This document shows, piece after piece, positions 1-7,943 of a stretch of 21,976 bases of DNA. Below the pieces are notes generated by a model that did no database searches, was not told the origin of the DNA, and worked only from the letters and a program-made list of their open reading frames with translations. The stretch's first letter is position 1. Every line of letters starts with the position of its first letter. Both the position numbers and the translations under genes were made by a program. This DNA is from a virus: positions 1-21,976 of IMG/VR virus record IMGVR_UViG_3300025949_001085; one strand, written 5' to 3'.

Positions 1-27
1 TACCGATACGCCCGAATATAACTGCGG

Positions 28-60
28 GCCCCCGGGTGCGGTAGAGCCCACCCCCGGGGC
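28..60. other. GC-rich imperfect hairpin, function unclear
   Basis: Bases 28-32 pair with 56-60, 34-36 pair with 53-55, and 37-38 pair with 49-50, giving a GC-rich stem with small bulges. It could be the terminator of a gene left of the window, but no T-run follows (the next bases are aacgagc), so an intrinsic terminator is not well supported. It may be chance pairing in GC-rich DNA. Confidence 0.25.
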
Positions 61-189
61 AACGAGCACCCACAGCCAAACGATTGAAATTGCATTTTAA
101 TCACCCGGCCTCGGGCGATTGAGGGCGTCAATTGCCCCCAATGCGACCGATATACATCCGAAACTGACAAATAAATACTTTTATTTCAG
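61..189 (+). promoter_or_regulatory. AT-rich presumptive promoter region of the eCIS operon
   Basis: This is the only clearly AT-rich stretch in the window and it lies just before the first gene of a co-directional operon of about 22 kb. Runs such as ttgaaattgcattttaat (84-101) and aataaatacttttatttc (170-187) contrast with the GC-rich genes. No -35/-10 pair with good spacing could be fixed: TTGCCC at 132 and TATACA at 151 are only 13 bases apart. The promoter assignment rests on position and composition. No other spacer in the window is large or AT-rich enough to suggest a second main promoter. Confidence 0.4.
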
Positions 190-191
190 TT
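162..191. promoter_or_regulatory. Imperfect inverted repeat, candidate operator
   Basis: The left half AACTGA-CA-AATAAA (162-175) and right half TTTATT-TCAGTT (180-191) are perfect reverse complements apart from a 2-base bulge (168-169), around a TACT loop. It lies in the AT-rich island upstream of the first gene and overlaps the earliest possible TTG start at 190. It could be a repressor or activator site controlling the particle operon, or a hairpin in the 5' leader. No T-run supports termination. Only the symmetry is seen; the function is inferred. Confidence 0.35.
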
Positions 192-249
192 GCTTAAAAA
201 TTGGCACAGTAGTTGCGATCGGTTGGCCAGCAAGAGCTCGAAACCGCTG

Positions 250-483
250 GTGGCTGATGATCCTGAGATTGCGCGAGTTGCCGAAGCGATACGCCGCTAC
301 GTTCGCCTTCGGCCCCAGGCTGCGGACTCGCTGCGCGGCATCGCCGAATCCTGGCTCGCGCAGCTGCAGCCCCCACCAAGCTTGGACACGGTCCGCGCGA
401 CGCTCGAACTGCTCGAACGCGACGGAGCGATGGCCCGGGCGTGGCCGGGCGGCAGCGAGATCTGGCACGCGATCCGACGCTGA
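250..483 (+). CDS. Small winged-helix-like protein at the head of the eCIS operon
   Basis: The frame is open from a TTG at 190, but the first 20 codons are AT-rich and overlap an inverted repeat, so I prefer the GTG at 250 (77 residues); a TTG at 223 is also possible. No strong ribosome site distinguishes them. The protein has a helix-rich pattern: DPEIARVAEAIRRYVRLRPQ, then AADSLRGIAESWL, then TVRATLELLERDGAMARAW and a short terminal strand. This is the helix-helix-recognition helix-wing layout of a small winged-helix domain. From memory, similar small proteins occur beside the DUF4255 gene in other eCIS clusters, but I cannot name a family. It may be a regulator or an assembly protein. The next gene starts 12 bases downstream. 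Confidence 0.65.
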   Translation: MADDPEIARVAEAIRRYVRLRPQAADSLRGIAESWLAQLQPPPSLDTVRATLELLERDGAMARAWPGGSEIWHAIRR

Positions 484-495
484 AAGGGTCGCTGC

Positions 496-1113
496 ATGAA
501 CTCCGCGATCCGCGCCGCCTCCGAAACACTGCGATCGGTGCTGCTCGCGGCGATGCAGGCGGATCCAATCCTCAAGCTGCTGTTCACCGGGGTGGGCGCC
601 GCCGTTGTGTCGCTGGGCAATCCCGACGAGATGAGCAGTGGCGGGGAAAGCGGCATCTCGTTGTGGCTCTATCGGGTCGAGCGCGACGACCAGCGGCTGA
701 ACGCGCCGCCCGAGCGGATCGCGCCCAACCGTCTCCGCCCGACCCCGCTGCCGGTGCGGCTCCATTATCTGATCTGCCCGATGATCGGGCTCGACGGCAG
801 CGCGGTGCCGGTGGCGACGCGCCACCATGTGCTCGGCGCAATCCTGCAGGCTTTCCACGAAACGCCGCTCGTTTCGGGCGCGCTGCTCAGCGGCGACTTC
901 GCGGGGACCAGCGTGGAGCTGGCAGTGCGGCTGGAGAATCCAGGCCTTGAGGAGATCGCAAGGCTGTGGGACTCGCTCGATAGCGGCTACACATTGAGTT
1001 TGGCCTATGAGGTCGGCATCGTCTCGATCGAGACCACCGCGCCCGATCCGTTAGGCCCGCCGGTAACGATCGCATTGCCCGAATATGGCGTGGCGGAGCC
1101 CGCAGGCCTGTGA
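496..1113 (+). CDS. DUF4255 (Pvc16/Afp16-type) tail cap/terminator protein
   Basis: This 205-residue protein fits the DUF4255 family (Pvc16 N-terminal domain). That family includes Afp16/Pvc16, which caps and terminates the tube and sheath at the end far from the baseplate. Visible family features are the N-terminal helix (AIRAASETLRSVLLAAM), the strand ISLWLYRVERDDQRLNA near residue 54, the region PLPVRLHYLICPMIG, and ARLWDSLDSGYTLSLAYEV near residue 155. A purine-rich stretch (aaaggg, from 483) precedes the ATG. The stop overlaps the GTG of the next gene (GTGA, 1110-1113), suggesting translational coupling. Placing the cap gene first, before the sheath, is common in eCIS clusters that carry DUF4255. 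The length is close to that of single-domain family members. Confidence 0.9.
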   Translation: MNSAIRAASETLRSVLLAAMQADPILKLLFTGVGAAVVSLGNPDEMSSGGESGISLWLYRVERDDQRLNAPPERIAPNRLRPTPLPVRLHYLICPMIGLDGSAVPVATRHHVLGAILQAFHETPLVSGALLSGDFAGTSVELAVRLENPGLEEIARLWDSLDSGYTLSLAYEVGIVSIETTAPDPLGPPVTIALPEYGVAEPAGL

Positions 1114-2270
1114 CGACCCGGACCGTCCTTGCCGGGGAGACCAGCTGGTATTTTTCCCCCGAGGTGCCGCCACCGACCATGGCGGACCGCAGCCAGGCTA
1201 TCCTGCGGTTGCGGCTGGTCGACGAGACTACCGGCCTGCCTCCCGTTCTCGCGGTCGCGGCCGCGACGACATTGCCGGGTGCCACGGCGCGGGCAAGCGA
1301 CGGCGGGCTGGTCGGCGTGGTCGGTCAACCGTCTGTCGCCTTCTACGCCCCGACGATCGCGACCGCGCGCGTCGATCTGACCGTGACGGCGGCCGGTTTT
1401 CTGGCGATCACGCTCGACGAAGCAGTTGGCGCCCAGCCGGGCTATCCCGACGCGTTCGCGGCGATCGATCTCGGCGACGTGATGCTGCATCGCGCACCGA
1501 CCTGGCTGTCGGGCCGGATGGTGTCGCGCAGCACCGGTCCGCTGTCGGGCGGGACGGTGCGCGTGTCCGGCGTGTGGGCGCGGATGCAACATCCCGCCGC
1601 CGCCGCCGCTGCCCCCGACGCTATGCCCTGTTACGCCGGGATCTACGCCGATCGCGACACCAGCGCGACCATGGCACGGCGCAACTTCACTCCCTCCGCC
1701 GCGACCAAATCCCTGCTGCTGCCCGGCGTCGCCGGCGACATCACGCTCCGGCTGTCGGACAGCGTCGGTATCGCTGCGGGCGATGTGGTGGCGGTCGAGC
1801 CCGGCGATCCCGAACGGCTAGAATATATCGGTATCCACAGTATCGCTGCCGGCTCCAGCGCCGATCAGCCAGCCACTTTCACGCTCGATTTCCCGCTGCG
1901 TCGCGATCACCGTGAGGGCGCGGTCGTCACGCGCGCCATCGCCGGCGCGGGCGGACCGACCAATCCCCTCTCGCTTGCCGCGCGGCGCGGCGACGCGTCG
2001 GTCTGGACTACGTCACTGGGCGGGATCGGCGCGAGTACCAGCGCGATCGAGATCGCCGGCGGCGGCGTGGGGCTCCAGCCGGAATATCAACCGAGCGCCC
2101 GCTATCAGACCAGCAGCGGCACCGAGGGCGACTATGCGCTGCCGCCGATCCACCGTGTTGCCGCAGTCGAACTGACCGCGACCCATGCCTCTCAGCCCAA
2201 CCCGCTCAAGCAAATCGTCGTCCTCGGCTGGGGTCAGACGACGGTGATCACCGATTTCGTGTTCCCATGA
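1110..2270 (+). CDS. Uncharacterised beta-rich eCIS protein sharing a module with the sheath
   Basis: I do not recognise a named family for this 386-residue protein. It starts at a GTG overlapping the stop of the DUF4255 gene. The N-terminal half alternates strands, with LRLRLVDETTGLPP near residue 32 and ARVDLTVTAAGFLAITLDE near 87. It resembles the Ig-like or carboxypeptidase-regulatory-like folds used on phage particles; this is a loose, fold-level impression. Residues about 205-275 contain GIAAGDVVAVEPGD, then LEYIGI, then LRRDHREGAVV. The same pattern is repeated in the insertion of the large sheath encoded next. The C-terminal part ends in strands (KQIVVLGWGQTTVITDFVF). There is no signal peptide or membrane segment. 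Its position between cap and sheath suggests a structural or decorative role; an effector role cannot be excluded. Confidence 0.85.
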   Translation: MTTRTVLAGETSWYFSPEVPPPTMADRSQAILRLRLVDETTGLPPVLAVAAATTLPGATARASDGGLVGVVGQPSVAFYAPTIATARVDLTVTAAGFLAITLDEAVGAQPGYPDAFAAIDLGDVMLHRAPTWLSGRMVSRSTGPLSGGTVRVSGVWARMQHPAAAAAAPDAMPCYAGIYADRDTSATMARRNFTPSAATKSLLLPGVAGDITLRLSDSVGIAAGDVVAVEPGDPERLEYIGIHSIAAGSSADQPATFTLDFPLRRDHREGAVVTRAIAGAGGPTNPLSLAARRGDASVWTTSLGGIGASTSAIEIAGGGVGLQPEYQPSARYQTSSGTEGDYALPPIHRVAAVELTATHASQPNPLKQIVVLGWGQTTVITDFVFP

Positions 2271-2306
2271 CCAACGCAGCATCCTCATGCCGCAAGGAGA
2301 ATCGCA

Positions 2307-5300
2307 ATGGCTGAATATCTCTCGCCGGGCGTCTATGTCGAAGAGGTCGATAGCGGAGCCAAGCCGATCGAGGGTGTCAGCACCTCGACGGCCGGCATCG
2401 TCGGCGTCGCCGAACGGGGGCCCCTCGACGTCCCGATCCTGGTGACCAGCGTCGGCGACTATAATCGTTGGTTCGGCGGCATCCTCGATCCGGCAAGCGT
2501 CACCGACGCGGTCGGCAGCACGCATTGCTACCTTCCGCACGCGATCGAGGGTTTCTTCACCAATGGCGGGAAGCGCGCTTATGTCGTGCGCGTGGCGCCA
2601 CCTCAGGCCGCCGCGGCGCTGGTCAACGCGTTCTGGCGTCCACTCGATACCGTCGCCAACCCGTTGGGCGAGACCTTGTTGCTGCGTACCGCGCAGCAGG
2701 GCACGGGCACCGCGATTGGCCTCTATACGTTGGCGCCAGCGGCCAGCTCGCTCGCGGCTGGCGACACGATCCGCATCGGCGACGGGAGCGCCGCCGAATA
2801 TCGCGAGATCGCCGCGGCTGGCATCACCACACCGGTTACCCAGCATGTCGCGGTCGATGGCCCGTTGGCCTTCGCCCACGCCGCGGGCGGCAAGATCAGC
2901 GAGCATGCGCTTACCAAGATCGGCCTCGCCGCGCTGACGACCACGCTTTCGGCCGATGCCGTCGCCGGGTCGCAGGACCTGTTCATCGCCAGCAACAAAC
3001 CGCTCGATACCTATATCGCCGGGTTGCCCGCCGCCGACCCCAACCTGCTGCCCTGGATCGCGCAGATCGGTACCGCGCCCAATATCGAAGTGACGGTGGT
3101 GACCAAAGTCGAGGTGGTCGGTGCCGGGCTCTTCCGGCTTACCCTCAACCAGCCACTGCGCAATGCCTATGCCGGCACGACCGCGATCGTGCTCAACCAG
3201 AGCGTTGCGCCGGGCGGCGGCGCGCGTGTGCTGGCGACCGATGCCGTTCCTGGCGACCTGATGGTGTTCGCGACCGCCAATGGCGGGGCAGCCGGCGTCG
3301 TCGAGCTCGACCAGGGCGCGGCCAATCATGAAGTTCATGCTGTCGGCACGCTCGGTGCGATCCCGCTGGCACAGCCGCTCGCTTTCGATGTCGAGCCCGG
3401 CAGTACGGTCGAAAGCGTGACGCTGGCTGATGATGGCACGGTCAGCGCCAAAGCATTGAGCGCCGCGGTAAGCGCGGGCGTCCGGTCGCTATCACTCAAC
3501 AATCGGGTCGGGCTGAAGACGGGTCAGCTGGTACGGATAGAAAGCGGCGCGGTCGCGGAATATGCCGTGATTGTCGCTCTCCCGGCGAGTGGCGGCCCTG
3601 CCCCCGACGCCGGGACCGTCACGCTGGCGGAAGGACTGGTCCGCGATCATCCCGCCGCCGCGGCGGTACAGGCACAGCAAGCCCCGGCGGCCGGACCGCG
3701 CACGACCACCCCGGTAGCGCTCGCCGCCGATGCCGGCGCCACCTCGCTGCTGGTGACCCAGAGCACCGGCTGGGCGGCAGGCGACTTCGCGCGGATCACG
3801 ACCGCATCGGGCGGCATCGCCTTTGTTGCGATTTCCGCCGCTTCGTCCGCCGCCACAGCGGCGACCATCCCGCTCACTGCCGATCTCGCTCGCACGCATG
3901 CCGCCGGCAGCACGCTGGTGGAACGAGCCGAACTGTTCGAGGTGCAGGCGCTCGACGTCGGCGATTGGGGCAACCGGCTGGGCGTATCGTTCGAGGAAGA
4001 GACGCGCGGGTTGGCCAATACCCGCATCACCGTGCTCACGCCGCCGCTGCAATTCACTGTCGAGAGCCTGACCGGCATCGAGCCCGGCTCGCTGCTCGAG
4101 GTCCGCAATCCCGGCACCGGCGCGACCTGCCTGCTCAAGGTACGCCGCATCGACCGGTCAAACGGCACGGTGACACTCGATCCGCCGGGCCTGACGCCGG
4201 CGATCCTCGCGGCGCTGGGCGCGATCACCGATCCGCTCGAGATCCGCTCGCGCGAATTCCGCATGACCGTCAATTTGCGCCGTCTACCCGATCCAGCGGT
4301 GCCGTCGCGCAACACGCTGGTGCTCGCCAGCGAGACCTTCAACAGCCTGTCGATGGATCATCGCCACAGCCGGTATTTCCAGCAAGTGGTCGGCGCGACC
4401 AACGGACCGCCGCGGGTCGAGGACAATCGGCCGGATGGCGAGTCCGCCTACGTCCGCGTGCTCGACAGCCTTCAGGACAATGCCACCGAAGTGATCCGCA
4501 CCGGTCCCGAGGCGCTGACCGACACGTTGCCGGGCAATCTGGTCGTGCCTGCTGTCCAGATGCTGACCGGCGGCGACGATTCGATCGTGACCATGACCGA
4601 CACGATCTATCTCGGCGCCGACAATGCCGAACCGCGGTTGCGCACGGGGCTCGCATCGCTGCGCAACAAGACCGATGTCAGCCTGGTCGCGATACCAGGT
4701 CGAGGCGGTGCCGCGTTGCAGGCCGGGGTGATCGCGCATTGCGAGCTCGCCCGCTATCGCGTCGCCATCCTCGACAGCGCGAGCGCCGACGATTCGATCG
4801 CCGCGGTGCAACAGCAGCGCCAACTATTCGACAGCAAATATGCCGCGCTCTATTATCCGTGGCTGACCATCCCGGATCCGATGCCGGCGAACCTGGCCAA
4901 TATCGGCACCTTCGCACTGCCGCCGTCCGGCCACGTGCTGGGCCTCATCGCCCGCACCGACGAGGATCGCGGCGTCCACAAGGCGCCCGCGAACGAAGTG
5001 ATGATGGGCATCACCGGCCTCGCGCGCACCTTGCAACAGGGCGAGCAGGACGTGCTCAATCCGAGCCCGGTCAACATCAACGTGATCCGCGATTTCCGGC
5101 CCGACGGACGCTCGATCCGGGTGTGGGGCGCGCGCTGCATCACGTCGGATCAGGAATATAAATACCTCAACGTCCGGCGACTGCTCAACTATCTCGAACA
5201 GTCGATCGAACGCGGCCTGCAATGGGTGGTGTTCGAGCCCAATGCCGAACCGCTATGGGCCCGCGTCACGCAGACGGTCAGCAATTTCCTGACCGATACC

Positions 5301-5492
5301 TGGCGCGCCGGCGCGCTGGAGGGGACCGATCCGACACAAGGGTATTTCGTTCGGTGCGACCGCACCACGATGACCCAGTCGGATATCGATAACGGCCGCC
5401 TGATCTGCGTGATCGGGGTCGCTCCGGTCAAGCCGGCCGAATTCGTCATCATCCGCATCGGTCTCACCGCCCGCACCACCGACGCGGCCTGA
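2307..5492 (+). CDS. Contractile tail sheath protein, very large (Afp2-4/gp18-like)
   Basis: The 1061-residue product is a tail sheath protein, the outer contractile cylinder. The N-terminal part starts AEYLSPGVYVEEVDSGAKPI with TAGIVGVAERGPLDVP, and GFFTNGGKRAYVVRV ends it near residue 103, as in phage and Afp sheaths. Residue 554 begins WGNRLGV of the conserved GxWGN element. The C-terminal domain (about 930-1061) has IRVWGARC, YLNVRRLLNYLEQSIERGL, WVVFEPN and FVIIRIG, the interlocking part. Between these lies a long insertion (about 115-650) with repeated beta-modules near residues 149, 403, 489 and 591, making the protein far longer than usual sheaths of about 350-500 residues. AAGGAGA at 2294-2300 is a strong ribosome site seven bases before the ATG. 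A tube gene follows directly. Confidence 0.96.
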   Translation: MAEYLSPGVYVEEVDSGAKPIEGVSTSTAGIVGVAERGPLDVPILVTSVGDYNRWFGGILDPASVTDAVGSTHCYLPHAIEGFFTNGGKRAYVVRVAPPQAAAALVNAFWRPLDTVANPLGETLLLRTAQQGTGTAIGLYTLAPAASSLAAGDTIRIGDGSAAEYREIAAAGITTPVTQHVAVDGPLAFAHAAGGKISEHALTKIGLAALTTTLSADAVAGSQDLFIASNKPLDTYIAGLPAADPNLLPWIAQIGTAPNIEVTVVTKVEVVGAGLFRLTLNQPLRNAYAGTTAIVLNQSVAPGGGARVLATDAVPGDLMVFATANGGAAGVVELDQGAANHEVHAVGTLGAIPLAQPLAFDVEPGSTVESVTLADDGTVSAKALSAAVSAGVRSLSLNNRVGLKTGQLVRIESGAVAEYAVIVALPASGGPAPDAGTVTLAEGLVRDHPAAAAVQAQQAPAAGPRTTTPVALAADAGATSLLVTQSTGWAAGDFARITTASGGIAFVAISAASSAATAATIPLTADLARTHAAGSTLVERAELFEVQALDVGDWGNRLGVSFEEETRGLANTRITVLTPPLQFTVESLTGIEPGSLLEVRNPGTGATCLLKVRRIDRSNGTVTLDPPGLTPAILAALGAITDPLEIRSREFRMTVNLRRLPDPAVPSRNTLVLASETFNSLSMDHRHSRYFQQVVGATNGPPRVEDNRPDGESAYVRVLDSLQDNATEVIRTGPEALTDTLPGNLVVPAVQMLTGGDDSIVTMTDTIYLGADNAEPRLRTGLASLRNKTDVSLVAIPGRGGAALQAGVIAHCELARYRVAILDSASADDSIAAVQQQRQLFDSKYAALYYPWLTIPDPMPANLANIGTFALPPSGHVLGLIARTDEDRGVHKAPANEVMMGITGLARTLQQGEQDVLNPSPVNINVIRDFRPDGRSIRVWGARCITSDQEYKYLNVRRLLNYLEQSIERGLQWVVFEPNAEPLWARVTQTVSNFLTDTWRAGALEGTDPTQGYFVRCDRTTMTQSDIDNGRLICVIGVAPVKPAEFVIIRIGLTARTTDAA

Positions 5493-5521
5493 TCGCCCAT
5501 TTCTGAAGGGAGCATAGTCCC

Positions 5522-5968
5522 ATGGCACTCGAACCACGCAAGGATCCGTATCGCGGCTTCAATTTCCGCCTGGAGATAGGCGGCCTGACCGTCGCCTCTT
5601 TCTCGGAAGTGTCGGGGCTGGTCGCCGAAGGCGAAGCGGTCGCCTATCGGGAAGGCGACGAAGGCGTCAACTGGTCGCGCCAGCTGATCGGCCAGCGCAA
5701 GTTCAACCACATCGTCCTCAAGCGCGGCTACACGCGCAACAAGGAATTGTGGGACTGGTACGGCAAGATTTCCAACGGCATCAACGACCGCCGCAGCGGC
5801 GCGATCGTCCTGATGGACGAAGGGCGCAAGGACGTGCTGCGCTGGGAATTCGTCAAGGCCTGGCCGAACAAGGTCGAGGGCGCGACACTCCACGCCGCCA
5901 ATAACGAGGTCGCGATGGAGAGCGTCGAGCTCGTCCACGAAGGCCTCGAACTGAAATTCGCCAGCTGA
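5522..5968 (+). CDS. Inner tail tube protein, first copy (Afp1/gp19-like)
   Basis: This 148-residue protein belongs to the phage T4 gp19-like tail tube family. It forms hexameric rings that stack into the rigid inner tube driven through the target envelope. Family marks are PYRGFNFRLEIGGLTVASFS followed by EVSGL, the pair RKFNHIVLKRG and KELWDWY, RRSGAIVLMDE, RWEFVKAWPNKVEG, and the end AMESVELVHEGLEL. AAGGGAG at 5506-5512 is a good ribosome site nine bases before the ATG. Length and sequence are close to Afp1 and Pvc1. With the preceding sheath it makes the first sheath-tube pair and is probably the main tube subunit, because it is the shorter, canonical one. It has no signal peptide. Confidence 0.96.
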   Translation: MALEPRKDPYRGFNFRLEIGGLTVASFSEVSGLVAEGEAVAYREGDEGVNWSRQLIGQRKFNHIVLKRGYTRNKELWDWYGKISNGINDRRSGAIVLMDEGRKDVLRWEFVKAWPNKVEGATLHAANNEVAMESVELVHEGLELKFAS

Positions 5969-5975
5969 TCCGGCG

Positions 5976-7943
5976 ATGCTAGCGCGCCCCGACACTCCCG
6001 GCGTCTATATCCAGCCCGTCGATGCCGATCGCGGCGTCGTCGCGGGCGTGCGGACGGATATCGCCGGCTTTGCCGGAATCGCCGATCGCGGGCCGATCGG
6101 GATCGCCGTCGCCTGCCGATCGATGCGCCAGTTCGAAAGCATCTTCGGCACGTATATCGGCGGCGGCTATCTCGCTTACGCGGTGCGCGCGTTCTTCGAG
6201 AATGGCGGGCGCGAATGCCGCGTGGTGCGCGTGGCAGCGATCGAAGCGAGCGCGGCGACGGCCCGAATCCGTCTTGCCGATGGCCGGTTCGGCCTGACCC
6301 TTGCCGCCTCGACCCCCGGCGGCTGGGGCAACATGCTGACTGCCCGGCTCACCCCGTCGCGCCGCGCCGACACGATCTCGATCGGCAACGGCAATGCGCT
6401 CGCGACACCGGTCGCCGAAATTGCCGCCTTCGCGCGGCTGGCTCTGGTCAGGATCACGCAAGGCCCGGTCGTCGCATGGCGGGTCGTGGCAGCGGTCGAT
6501 GCCGCCGCCGCGATGCTGCACTGGGTCGATCCCGACCCGGCACTGCGCCGCGATTGGCAGCAACCATTGAGCGGGATCGACACTAGCCGGCCGTTCCGGG
6601 TGGAGCGGATCGATTATGACCTTGCGGTGCGCGAGGCGAGACAGCTCGTCGCGGTCGATACCGCGCTTTCCCCCGTCGCCGGCGCCGCGCGGTTCGCCCC
6701 CGACATCCTGCGGCTGCCGCCTGCACTTACCGGCATCGTCAACGATACCAGCCTGCTCGACGCCCATCCCGGCGCGGCACCCCCGTTGATCGCCGCGATC
6801 AGCGACGGCAGCTCAGCGGACTGGGCGGCTGTCCCGGTCGCGCTCGACGACGGCGCCGACCTGACCTTGTCAGGCGGCGTGGACGGGTTGATCCATTTGG
6901 CGCCGAGCGATTTCATCGATACCGGCCTGGCGCCGTTAGCGCTCGCCAGCGACATCGCGATCCTCGCCTGCCCGGATATCCTGATCCAGCCGGTGCGGGT
7001 CTTGCGCGACCCTGTGCCTCCCGAGACGCCCGACCCCTGTGCGCCCTGTGCAATTCCCGCGGGACCGGCGCTCGCCGCCCCGACGCGCGAGCCCGAGCTG
7101 CCGCCGGTGTTCGATGCCAGCGCGATCGAAACGGTGCAGGCGGCGATGATCGCGCAATGCGAAATGCTGCGCGACCGGGTCGCATTGATCGACCCGCCAT
7201 TCACCACCGCGCGCAGCGGCGATCTCGGCCCCGCGCCGGTCCAGGCCTGGCGGCAGCGCTTCGACAGCGCGTTCGGCATCCTCTATTTCCCCTGGATCGC
7301 GGTCGCCGATCCGCTCGTCGGCGGCGGCGTGCGGCTGGTGCCGCCCTCGGGCCATGTCGCCGGCCAGTTTGCCGATACCGACCTGACGATCGGGGTGCAT
7401 CGCGCCGCCGCGGCGGAACCGCTTGGCTGGGCACAGGCCACCTCGGTCACGATCGACCCCGCGACGCACGGCCTGATCAATGGCGCCGGGATCAACGCAT
7501 TGGTCGCGCGCGACGGACGCCTGCTGCGCATCATGGGCGCCCGGACGATGTCGTCCGACCCCAATTGGATCTTCGTACCGGTCCGCCGGCTGGTCTGCAT
7601 GATCCGCGACGCGCTCGATGCGGCGACGCAATGGGCGGTGTTCGAACCCAATTCGGATGCTACGCGGCTGCTGCTGACGAGCGGCATCACCGCTTTCCTG
7701 ACGGCGTTGTGGCAAGCCGGCGCGCTTGCCGGGGCAACCCCTGCGGAGGCTTTCAGAATACGCTGCGACACCGGCAACAACGACGCTGCGGCGCGCGCCA
7801 ACGGCCAATTGTTCGTCGATATCGCGATCGCCCCATCGGTGCCGCTCGAGTTCATCGTGATCCGCATGGGCCGCCAGGGCAACAGTTTCGAGCTGGTCGA
7901 TGACGGCAGCGGCCTGCGCCCGCTGGTGGGAGGGCTGAACTGA
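5976..7943 (+). CDS. Second contractile tail sheath protein
   Basis: A second sheath paralogue, 655 residues. The N-terminal part reads TPGVYIQPVDADRGVVAGV, then TDIAGFAGIADRGPIG and FFENGGRECRVVRVA. GGWGNML occurs at about residues 115-121. The C-terminal domain (about 515-645) has IMGARTMSSDPNW, VPVRRLVCMIRDAL, QWAVFEPN, FLTALWQAGAL and EFIVIRMG. It lacks the repeated beta-insertion of the first sheath. Instead it has a proline- and cysteine-containing stretch (DPCAPCAIPAGP, near residue 353) of unknown role. Multiple sheath paralogues are normal in eCIS (Afp2, 3 and 4); minor ones usually sit near the baseplate. The ATG follows the tube stop by seven bases without an obvious strong ribosome site, and its stop shares one base with the next ATG (TGATG, 7941-7945). 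Confidence 0.95.
   Translation: MLARPDTPGVYIQPVDADRGVVAGVRTDIAGFAGIADRGPIGIAVACRSMRQFESIFGTYIGGGYLAYAVRAFFENGGRECRVVRVAAIEASAATARIRLADGRFGLTLAASTPGGWGNMLTARLTPSRRADTISIGNGNALATPVAEIAAFARLALVRITQGPVVAWRVVAAVDAAAAMLHWVDPDPALRRDWQQPLSGIDTSRPFRVERIDYDLAVREARQLVAVDTALSPVAGAARFAPDILRLPPALTGIVNDTSLLDAHPGAAPPLIAAISDGSSADWAAVPVALDDGADLTLSGGVDGLIHLAPSDFIDTGLAPLALASDIAILACPDILIQPVRVLRDPVPPETPDPCAPCAIPAGPALAAPTREPELPPVFDASAIETVQAAMIAQCEMLRDRVALIDPPFTTARSGDLGPAPVQAWRQRFDSAFGILYFPWIAVADPLVGGGVRLVPPSGHVAGQFADTDLTIGVHRAAAAEPLGWAQATSVTIDPATHGLINGAGINALVARDGRLLRIMGARTMSSDPNWIFVPVRRLVCMIRDALDAATQWAVFEPNSDATRLLLTSGITAFLTALWQAGALAGATPAEAFRIRCDTGNNDAAARANGQLFVDIAIAPSVPLEFIVIRMGRQGNSFELVDDGSGLRPLVGGLN

Noticed and set aside
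190-249. TTG start at 190 for the first gene
   Set aside because: The extra 20 codons are AT-rich, unlike the rest, overlap an inverted repeat and have no ribosome site; GTG at 250 is preferred but not proven.
2013-3338. Minus-strand open frame of 441 codons
   Set aside because: It covers the end of one + strand gene and the start of the large sheath; no domain or ribosome site.
3965-5161. Plus-strand frame of 398 codons inside the sheath gene
   Set aside because: It is in a different frame from the sheath and is Arg-rich, low-complexity shadow.
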